From Centrapalus pauciflorus (Eukaryota > Streptophyta > Magnoliopsida > Asterales > Asteraceae): a DNA stretch of 64,000 nt. Numbering within the stretch: position 1 is the stretch's first letter; each line of letters opens with the position of its first letter. The notes beneath the pieces were generated by a model. The model did not search any database. It saw nothing but the letters and a program-made list of their open reading frames with translations, and had not been told where the DNA came from. The DNA is taken from contig JAANYP010004851.1 of NCBI GenBank assembly GCA_020465985.1, forward strand, positions 1 to 64,000, written 5' to 3'. Below are positions 44,733 through 53,361 of the stretch, one piece after another. The position numbers were made by a program, and so were the translations under genes.

Positions 44733-46513
44733 TATAACACCTTGCCTTTTATTTGCATTTTTATTTTAAGTAATTTTGAGCAATTTGCGTAAAAAGATGT
44801 AATTTCGAGATTTAGTATAAATAGGAGTTGAGTGCTCCATTTTCACACTTTTGCAAAACCCGTCTAGCATTTTCAGAGCTCCTCTCTCTAGAACCCGAAC
44901 TTCTCTCTAGCTTTTCTCCCAAACCGACCGGCCAAATCTCGAGTTCTATACGTCATCGGAAAGGTCTCGAAGTGTACTACGCGAATATACCATTGCATGT
45001 GAGATTTCATACGGTTTTGAGGTAAGAATCGCCCTTTTCGTTTTCTGCACTTTCGGTTTTAAAGCTACAAATTCGAGTTTATCATTTTAGGCGATTTAAA
45101 GCTGATTTCGTATGAGTTTTAGCTAAAATATGGTAGATTATGCATGATATAACTAAACCGAGACCTATTACTTAGCTTATTTATGGATTTGAGGCTTGAA
45201 AATGCATGTTTAAAGCGGTAGTTTATGAACAAACTCGAGTATGCATAGAACAGACTCGAAATGCCAAGAACAAACTCGAATAGAGCTAGATTCGAGAATG
45301 GGGTTCGAATCTACCCCCCTGGTTCGAATCTGATGCTCAGATTCGAATCTGGCTTCGAGTCTGATGCTCAGATTCGAATCTAGCCCCTAAATTTCGAATT
45401 TAATTGATAAAATTTACGAACAACGCATAAATTAGCAAAATAAATAGCAAAATATTTAGCTAGAAGTTATGGCTTATAGATATTGGAATATTGAGCTAGC
45501 AATATTAATTTAGCACATGTTCTGTAATATTAAACTTCAGATATTATACATAAGCTGTTTAGCCCAGTTGCGAGTCAAAGCCAGTGCCAGAATATATTAA
45601 AAGCCTAGATAAGCAAGTGCAAGCATTATAAAGCAACTTAAAGCGTAAGTAAGCCCGAGCAAGCATTTCAGAATATTTCAAGCATTTTCAGTACTGTGAG
45701 TAACAGTTATTCTTGTTTACATGTTTTATATGAAATTGAGACATAAATTGCTTCTATATGACTTCTTTGGAATTCAATAGACTCTTGTGAGTAAAGGCGA
45801 ACACTGTGGTACAGGTGATGCCCAGCTTAGCCGAATCTTACATTTGATCTATTAATATGCATATTTATCTGCTATTTGTTTATTGTTCTGCATACTATAC
45901 AGCAAACTTTGTGTTAGCGTTTCTTTGTGCATCTCATAAGCATTATATTTAGCGAGCAAGCAATTCTGATGTTCACCACTATCCCTTGAGCATTATGCGG
46001 GTAGCTAGCCCCGCATCACAGATTGATCATCTGTCAGCGGTAAACCCCTAGTGGTGGCATCTCCGTTCTGCGTGAAATGTCTCAATCGTGCTGCATTCTT
46101 TCTGGGTATTAAGCAAACGAGCAAGCAAGCAAGCAAGCATAACAGCCTTTATAGGCACTTTCGCCTCATATTTTACATGCATTCATGAATATCTGTTTAC
46201 TCACTAAGCTTTAGCTTACAGTTGCTATTTACAAATTTTTACAGGAAAAGGTAAAGAACAAGCTGGACCTTCTGCTTAGGTCTATTATCTGATCATCCCA
46301 GAGGACTTAGCTAACTTTCAGCTTGTGGTATAGCTTTATGATGCCTTGGGTTTTGGGTAGCTGCTTTTATTTATGTTATGATGTTTTTAGCAACTTAGTA
46401 CTGTAACCTTGAAGCATGTGTAGTGCAAGAATTATTGTTATATTTTATTTAGCTTTATGCATTTATTGTTATTCCTGGGATAAGCAAGCGTGTTTTAAAG
46501 CAAGGATGTGACA
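44733..46513 (+). repeat. Element L 3' LTR (1781 bp)
   Basis: Same ends as the 5' LTR. TATAAATA at 44816-44823. It differs by about 14 substitutions, one extra T and the lack of a 12-bp TTCGAATCTG-type unit. The purine-rich GGTGGGCTCATAC just before it is the weak PPT. Confidence 0.94.
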
Positions 46514-46734
46514 TAGAACATGTTTGATTGATGCCTTTTTGTGCCTATCTTTCTCCGCCTATTTGCAATATTCAGTCTAAAGCTAAGTATATCAGTTGTG
46601 ACTATATACATTTACATTATAATTGGAGAAACGAAATTACAACATAGAAGGAAGGTAAATGATCAGTTTATACATAATGAAAACTTTCAAAACAACTTAT
46701 GTTTACAAAGTAAAATACAACTAATTTACATTGC
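46514..46734 (-). other. Right flank of L: remainder of J 3' end
   Basis: TAGAA at 46514-46518 is the right target duplication. Then the minus strand reads GGCACAAAAAGGCATC (about 46555-46530), the sequence that precedes the PPT in J-type elements. The rest to 46734 is AT-rich with no gene. Confidence 0.65.
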
Positions 46735-47048
46735 TGTTAGGAACATATATATATATATATATGTAGAGAGAGAGAGAGAAGAAAAGAATTTTAATTGTAA
46801 AAGTTCAGGGGGTTTATTGTAATTCTTGTATTCTTGTAAATGTATAAATAGAGGGTAGTTGTACTTTAGTAAGTACGGATCAGAAAGTTTGTATTGTTTC
46901 TGTGCAAGAAATCAAGAACAGTATAGAAGAAACCACAAATTTATTGTAATATTATTTCATCTCTCAATATAATCATTCGATTGTGTTTGATTCCTGATTG
47001 TGTTCTTATTGCTTAATTCATATTGAATTGTTTGATTTTGAAATAACA
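46735..47048 (+). repeat. Element K 5' LTR (314 bp)
   Basis: Starts TGTTAGGAAC and ends GAAATAACA directly before the PBS. TATAAATA at 46843-46850. An (AT)n-(GA)n microsatellite lies at 46747-46779. The five bases before it are attgc. Confidence 0.82.
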
Positions 47049-47050
47049 AT

Positions 47051-47063
47051 TGGTATCAGAGCC
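47051..47063 (+). other. Element K primer binding site (Met-tRNA)
   Basis: TGGTATCAGAGCC, two bases after the LTR. Confidence 0.95.
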
Positions 47064-49648
47064 AAATATGGCAAATTCTTGAGTGATTTTCGAATCTGAT
47101 TTTAATCTGTTCGAACTGTTCATCATCGAACTTCTTACAAAATCTGAAAATCCCCTTAGGTTTTTGATTATGTGGATGAGTTGATCTGAAATTTGTATCG
47201 AGTTTGTAGTTTCTAAGGACGAATTAGTTGATATAACTCTCGAATCTTAACTCCAAACACACATATTTTAATTTAGATTTTTCTAATTTTTTAGAAAAAG
47301 TTATGTTCTTACTGCTTTTGTCCAAATTTTGGTGTTTAATTTGAAATTAGCCGATAACACTTCACAAAAAGTGTTTTTGTGTGAAAAACGCACCTACGTT
47401 GTTAATTTGGGGTCAATTCGTGAAGTTTTGTTGAAAATAGTGAATCTAAACTTGGTTTTATTCAAAAATGGTTGAATCTTGGATACCTCTATCATTGAAG
47501 TATCATTCGAGTTTTACAAAGCATTATCCGAGTTTTACAACACTTCTTTCGAGTTTGATTCCTTTTTCAACCGAGTTTGATCATTTGTCAATCGAGTTTG
47601 ATCCTTCGTCAATCGAGTTTGATCCATTGTCAACCGAGTTTGTTTCTTTGTCTACCGAGTTCGATAACACTTCCTTCTTGTATAATCAAGAATCACCCGA
47701 GGGTTATCTTACTTCAATCACGTTTAGTATTTCAGACTCCAAGTTTCATCAAGGTTCAACCAAGTTTCTTAAAGAGTCAAATGAGTTCCATATTTTATCA
47801 ATCGAGTTTGTTCCTTATCCATTCGAGTTTCTCCACATATAATTCAAGTTTGATCAATCACTCATTACTCCAAAAAAGATTTTGGAAATTCAAAATCTGC
47901 AATTCAGAATATCTAACTTGATATGATTCTAACCATGGCCAAAGATGATGATATGATCCTAACCATGGCCAAAGATGATGATATGATCCTAACCATGAGC
48001 AAAGAAGATGTGTATCCATGTAAAACTTTGGAAAATAATGCTCACGTTGCTTCGCAAAATAATCAAACAAGTTTCTTATTTTAATCCAAGTCATGGATCA
48101 AGATTGGTTTTAGTGTTTGTAGCCCATGTTGTGTTGCTTTTATCTATAAAGCCCAAAAATAAACAAAATTCGGCCAACCCAACACTTAGCCTATGTTTTG
48201 CCCATGACTTACTCATTTCAAGCCCGAATTGAGTCAAATTAAAGCCCAATGAAAGCTAAGACTTTTTCCTATCTTTTCAAGAAGATTAAAGCCCAATAAA
48301 GGACCATTTGCCATGTCCAAAAATCTGCCCAAAAGATTGTCCATGTTAAATGCACAAGTCTAGATAAATTACAAGGCAATTTGAAAGTCTTCTCTTCATT
48401 TCAAGGCATTTTGAAGGTCATAGTCATTTACTTGGAGGATACTAAGGGTTTTGCAAAAGACAATGAACCAAGAAACTTTCTGGAAGATTCAAGTGGTGAA
48501 ATGTCAAGAAGGCCCTTTTGATATGTAGTTTAGCTTATTTGATAGCTTATCGTGATAGCTTTTGTTACCTATCAAGATGGTTGGTTTTCCTTATAATTTT
48601 ATCTATAAATAGAGAGCAATGTAAACATTTGTAATCATCCTTCATTTGAGTAATATTGTGAGTTTTTAACTCTTCTTGTTCCTTACGAACTTTTAGAACT
48701 TATCAAGCGTTCTAGCTTGTGGCGTTCAAAACTTGTCAATCAACTTGGTGGGGTTGGTTGTGGTGTTTTCTTATACCAAAGTTCTTGCCTCTTTCCAGGA
48801 AATGGGACGTCGTTTCACTATATATACCAAGGTTCTTGACTCGTTTATAGGCAACGGGTCGCGGTTCTATCCATATATCATAATAACATCCAATAGAATG
48901 ATCGGACAACTCCTGATCAATCTCATATTCATCGGGTGAGATCACATTAGAAGATGTGTATCCATGTAAAACTTTGGAAAATAATGCTCATGTTGATTCG
49001 CAAAATAATCAAACAAATTTCTTTTTTTAATCCAAATCATGGATCAAGATTGGTTATAGTGTTTGTAGCGCAAGTTGTGTTGCTTTTATCTATAAAAGCT
49101 TATAAATAATCAAAATTCACTCAACCCAACACTTAGCCTATGTTTTACATGGATACACATCTTCTTTGCCTATGGTTAGGATCATATCATAACATTTGAC
49201 TATATCACCTTTGCTGCTTATTTCATAGGAACATCGTTACAATGCCTACCTTACGTCAAATCGAAGCTTGAACCGAGATCTACGATTTCTAGAAGATCGT
49301 TTCAATGCCTAAATTTTTTAGACCTAATTCGACTCCAGAAAAAAGTTACAAGCGTTAATCTGTGAAAAAGCTGAAAAATCATCGTCGAAGAGTCACTTCA
49401 GAGCTGATTTTCACCAAGTCATCATCCACAGATACATCTTTCAGAGCTTCAACATTGGATTTATATCCTCGAACAACCTTCATCTTGCGGATGTTTTCTG
49501 AAATTAATTGATTTCATTTCAATTTCCACAAATCTAATCCGATAGAGTCTAACGCAGATTTTTGTGACATAGATATTGAACAGATGAAGCTGGAATTACT
49601 CAACCTTCAAAAGGCTTTTATAAGGAGCACAAACCTGAAGAACAGAAT
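47064..49648 (+). repeat. Element K leader, layered repeats
   Basis: No gene recognised. 47495-47835 has about 15 (T/C)CGAG(T/A) motifs, with a tandem unit TCAATCGAGTTTGATCC at 47575-47665. 47921-48010 is three 30-bp units ATATGATCCTAACCATGGCC plus ten bases. 48003-48199 recurs directly at 48949-49146. 47978-48021 recurs inverted at 49147-49190. 48540-48950 has a TATAAATAGAGAG and looks like an old LTR piece. 49571-49640 may be a Gag remnant (DIEQMKLELLNLQKAF). Confidence 0.7.
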
Positions 49649-51079
49649 ATGAAGAATATCGCTCAGTGCTTTATGTCAACAACTAAAGAGCATGTTGATG
49701 TAATTGTACAGTTGATGGAATTTGAAGTAAAGTTAAAGAATGTGACAAAGCTGGCAGAACAAGCAGATGTTAAACTACGAGAAGAGAAGAAGAAGGTAGT
49801 TTCTCTAGAACTTAAACTGGCAAAGGAACATGATCAGGTGTTGAATCTCACAGATGAGAATTCTAAGTCGATTGAGAAGCTTACAGTGTTTGAAAATCAA
49901 ATGACTAATCATGATTCCATTTCAAAGTTAACAGCTGAAAAGTCTGAGCTGATTGCAAAACATAGGGAATCTGAACAGTTTCATAAGAACATTTATGATA
50001 TTCTGGTTCAGTTAAATACAGATAAAGCATTTGCTTTAAATGATGTCACAACATTGAAAGAAGGAGTTTTAAATTTTGAAGAAAAAAACAGAAAGTATTT
50101 GATTCTAAGAATCATTTTCTCAAAGTAAAAATATTTGAATTATCAAATGAACTTGAAGATTCTAAACAAGAGAATTTTCAGAATGCAACTCAACTAAAAT
50201 ATCTTTTGCCTGAACGATCAGATTTTTACAAGAAAGTTAAAGATCTTGAAGAAACACTTTCAATGACAAATCATCCTGATCAAATTTATATTTCAAACAA
50301 ATCTGAAGAATTTTTTCTCTTGGAAAAGTGTTTTCATTAACTAAAGAATTATTTAAGAAGGAAAGAAATGAGTTCTTACTTAAAGAATAAGATTTCAAAG
50401 CGAAATCTAAATTGTTTGAAGATGAGAGAAAAGTGTTCTTAATTAAAGAACAATCTTTTAAAACTGATTACCTATCGTTTGATAATGACAAAAAATCATA
50501 TTTGGTCATTATCAAAGGATTAGAAGATCAAATATTTCACCTTTCTAAACAATTTAATGTTTCCCCTTCTTCAAATGAATAAGTGTTTAAGGATTCTAAT
50601 GTTTCTTTAGAACATGAAGTTGATCAATCTGATTTATCTTTAGAATGTCAAAAGAATCTAGATAAAAATCCTAAGTTTGATTTGTCTTCAGATCTTCACC
50701 TTAAATATCTTTTAAAGATAAACAAAGGCAATGATAAAGTAGTTGAAAAACTTCCGGTCAAGATTTACCCTGGTGAATCTTCAAAAACTAAGTTTTCCAA
50801 AGTTTCCGAAAATACTGATTATTCTTCTCAGAAGAAAACATCCAAGTAAAATACCAAGTATTATCAGAACCAAGCTAGCACCGGACAGATTTTTTGAACG
50901 AAAAGTTTGCATTATTCTGTTCGTTCAGATTCAAGTTTCTTTAAAAAGATAAGAAATATGTTCCGCGATGGGTACCTAAACCTGTAATGAAATGGTTACC
51001 TAAACCTGTATTGAAATGGGTACCCAAGAGCACTAACAATCCTGGAACCAAATCTATTTGGATACAAAAGACATCTTAA
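49649..51079 (+). pseudogene. Element K Gag extension: coiled coil and KW-x-PK end
   Basis: The open frame 49649-50128 is a strong coiled coil (KLREEKKKVVSLELKLAKEH, KLTAEKSELIAKHRESEQF). It contains DKAFALNDVTTL, matching DKALALRAVSDL of element E. Broken pieces follow (50130-50580), then 50583-50849 (acidic and Ser-rich) and, out of frame, the tandem motif WVPKPVMKWLPKPVLKWVPK (50970-51030). The frame stops at TAA 51077-51079, just before an acceptor-like TTTTGCAG. Capsid and zinc-knuckle parts were not found upstream. Probably the C-terminal half of a long Sirevirus Gag. Confidence 0.7.
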
Positions 51080-51092
51080 TTTTGCAGGTTTT

Positions 51093-51352
51093 GGTTTTTG
51101 GTCAATTCAGACTAGAACTCGGACTTCATTGCAATTGGTTTCTGTACACATCAGTGCAGAAACCGATCTTATCTCAAATGTTTTCTTTACACATAAGTAC
51201 AGAACCCGATCGTCACTCATATGGCTTCTACTCACAATTGAGCAGAACCCGTACTTCATCCGTGTAAAGTTTAAACAAAGCTTTCAGTTATTTTAGACTA
51301 AAACCCAAGCTTCCGCAGCAAAGGCTTCTAATCACTTCAGATTAGAACCCGA
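51093..51352 (+). repeat. Hairpin array in element K
   Basis: Six spaced units, each an inverted repeat of 5-9 bp with (in five of them) a 6-nt loop, usually followed by ACCCGAT or similar. Examples: TTTCTGTAC-ACATCA-GTGCAGAAA (51139-51162), TTCTACTC-ACAATT-GAGCAGAA (51226-51247), TTCTAATC-ACTTCA-GATTAGAA (51326-51347). The arms change between units while the pairing is mostly kept. Confidence 0.65.
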
Positions 51353-51639
51353 TTCTAAAAGATGAGTCATTCTAAAAAGAGGGAGTTTTATTTTACATTT
51401 TTTTGCTTCTGATTTATTTTCTTGCGTTGACTAACTTTGTGTGCTTATTTCTTTTAGGCACAAAAAGGCCTCAGTCAAACCTGTTCTGCATCTAAGGGGG
51501 AGATTATTAATCAAACCTGTTGATACATTTGAAGGTTGAATTTAAGGCCTGTAATGTGCCTTATTGAAACCTGAAAATGATTCGCAATATCAGCCCAAAG
51601 CTGTTTACCCTGTTGCATGTGTTGCAACAAAGGCAGTTT
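51353..51639 (+). other. K/J copia 3' end with PPT
   Basis: GGCACAAAAAGGCCTCAG (51459) and TAAGGGGGAGATTA (51485-51498) match J at 36690-36735. The first 140 bp of the following U3-like sequence are cut by the D LTR at 51640. No gene. Confidence 0.65.
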
Positions 51640-52295
51640 TGTAAGGTCTACCTAACACAGATCTATCTAGACGCGGAACCGTCAACTAGTGCGGAATCCT
51701 CGTTAACGGGTAGACGATAACAACACTCACTAGAAACACGGAGACTATCAGAAGCTGCACGAACTACACAAGCACGAGCCTACGAACTGATTCTCTCCGA
51801 AACAACACTAACACTGATGATAAACTCGAAATCGCTTAATGCTTAATCACTCTCGAATTCTGCAAAAAGTCTGATAATATCTCGAGTCTAACCCTAATTA
51901 TAGAGGTTAATTCGAGTCTGTCATGGGCCAAACTCGAATCCGGCCCAAGGCCCATTCGAGTTTGTCCCATCTGACATTCTCAAATCTGCCTAAGAGGTCA
52001 CATTCGAATCTGTCTAAGTGACTCATTCGAATCTAACCAGATTCGAATCCTAGTCCTTAGAGATTTCGAATTTACCTTTTCACATAATTGACTAAGTATT
52101 GAAACTTATGTTTTTACCTTATGATTGATTTTATCTTTGATCTTCATGTTTGAACTTCTTGTAAAACGTTACATTAAGTTCAAACATACAAACAATAATA
52201 AATATCAAACATATATAAAACATATATATCAAATACTTGCTAAACCACAATGTTGGATCACTTAGACTGCTATCGTCACACAGGGTGTACCAACA
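51640..52295 (-). repeat. Element D 3' LTR (656 bp)
   Basis: Element-strand start TGTTGGTACACCCTGTG, end ACCTTACA, as in A and B. A TTCGAATC and CTCGAA cluster fills about 51830-52075. Confidence 0.94.
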
Positions 52296-52311
52296 GACTC
52301 CCCCTTGACGA
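52296..52311 (-). other. Element D polypurine tract
   Basis: Minus strand GTCAAGGGGGAGTC ends directly at the LTR. Confidence 0.92.
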
Positions 52312-52353
52312 TAGCTTCTAATAATTCACACATTTGATTAAGTACTTTGTTTA

Positions 52354-53361
52354 TTATTTATTCAAACTGCTTCCAGCATACAAACCCTTTTCAACACACA
52401 CTTTAACTACATTCTCATACTTTCTTGCCTCACCATCCATATGAGTATCACTTGAAATCTTATGAGCATACAAAATTTGGAGGTCATCTCGAGAAAGGTT
52501 CACCAGGTGAAGAGGATCATAGATTCTAAGAATCACCTTTTCTTCAAAATCTTCCATCACCGCTTCTTTAGTTTCACTCTCAACATACCACCAGTTCATA
52601 TTTTTCAAGACGTTCTGTGGCATAGGTTTGAGTGGCACCTTTCTTAGACATCTTACAGGTTTGTATTGAATCTTCATCCATGGACGCCCAGTTAGAGGAT
52701 CTATTCGAGAATGATCCTCTACTCTTTTTCCTATCCTTGGATTAAGCCGTTCAAACTTCCTCGACCTACCTTTTTTCCTTATGATTCTGGCAATTATATC
52801 TGCGTAAGGGTCATTGCCGATATTGATTAAATCATTCCAGGCTAAAGCTTTTATCTCAATCTTCGGCAGTGAATTGAATACTTTCAGAGATCTTCTAAGG
52901 TACTGGAGCCCATCTTTTCTCTTGATTATGAATAGCTGCAGTTCCCGATCAAAGAACCAGCTTAAAATGCTTCCTGACAGTTTTCCAGTACCCGACACTT
53001 TCATCTTCTTTTTCAGCTCTAAGTCCTTCTGCTCTGCCCTGAACCATAGCTTTCGTTTCTCTTCATTAGTCAGCTCTCTGGCAGGCTCTCCTATTGATGG
53101 CTCAACATTTAAAGCAACATTAAGTACTTCTATGTTCACAACATCATTTCCTTCGATTACATACGTATCAGTAATTGGATTCTGCTGAACGACGATCTCA
53201 TTTGCTTCATCGTCTTCGTCAGCACACACCTCATCATCTGCTCTCCAATCGACAATCTCTTCAGGAACAAATTCTCCCTCTTCTAGTTCCTCCATATCAT
53301 CTTCAAAGTCGAAGCCAAAATCCATCGGGTCATCGTCGAGATCCATAAGAGCATCAATCAT
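52354..53361 (-). CDS. Element D ORF3, C-terminal part (335 codons)
   Basis: Follows the 663-codon part without a frame change; a single TAG separates them. The region begins strongly acidic (MIDALMDLDDDPMDFGFDFED), a block also in B, then a lysine-rich helix (LTNEEKRKLWFRAEQKDLELKKKMK). A basic C-terminal domain follows: IARIIRKKGRSRKFERLNPRIG, PWMKIQYKPVRCLRKVPLKP, then WWYVESETKEAV and SRDDLQILYAHKI. I recognise no known domain, signal peptide or membrane segment. It ends 58 bp before the LTR. Most likely the second half of one roughly 1000-codon protein of unknown function. Confidence 0.75.
   Translation of the reverse strand: MIDALMDLDDDPMDFGFDFEDDMEELEEGEFVPEEIVDWRADDEVCADEDDEANEIVVQQNPITDTYVIEGNDVVNIEVLNVALNVEPSIGEPARELTNEEKRKLWFRAEQKDLELKKKMKVSGTGKLSGSILSWFFDRELQLFIIKRKDGLQYLRRSLKVFNSLPKIEIKALAWNDLINIGNDPYADIIARIIRKKGRSRKFERLNPRIGKRVEDHSRIDPLTGRPWMKIQYKPVRCLRKVPLKPMPQNVLKNMNWWYVESETKEAVMEDFEEKVILRIYDPLHLVNLSRDDLQILYAHKISSDTHMDGEARKYENVVKVCVEKGLYAGSSLNK

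Larger units (their letters stand above)
38030..46513 (+). mobile_element. Element L: complete Ty3/gypsy retrotransposon
   Basis: 8.48 kb, with both LTRs and TAGAA target duplications (38025-38029 and 46514-46518). Joining the flanks restores J sequence, which proves the insertion. Order gag, protease, RT, RNase H, integrase, chromodomain-like tail. The LTRs differ by about 14 substitutions and two indels by my count over 1.78 kb, so the insertion is young, yet pol is broken in several places. The LTR ends are TA...CA instead of TG...CA. Confidence 0.95.
46735..51639 (+). mobile_element. Element K: Sirevirus-like copia without pol
   Basis: 5' LTR, PBS, repeat-rich leader, part of the coiled-coil Gag extension, gag end, a hairpin array and a 3' end with PPT (about 51485). 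No RT or integrase sequence is present. The Gag parts are homologous to element E. The 3' end resembles J more than the K 5' LTR, so K may be a chimera. Element D is inserted at 51640. Confidence 0.7.

Noticed and set aside
46747..46779. Regulatory element at the AT/GA run in the K LTR.
   Set aside because: It is an ordinary (AT)n-(GA)n microsatellite.
47921..48010. CRISPR-like array.
   Set aside because: Direct 30-bp repeats without spacers in plant retrotransposon DNA; a simple tandem repeat.
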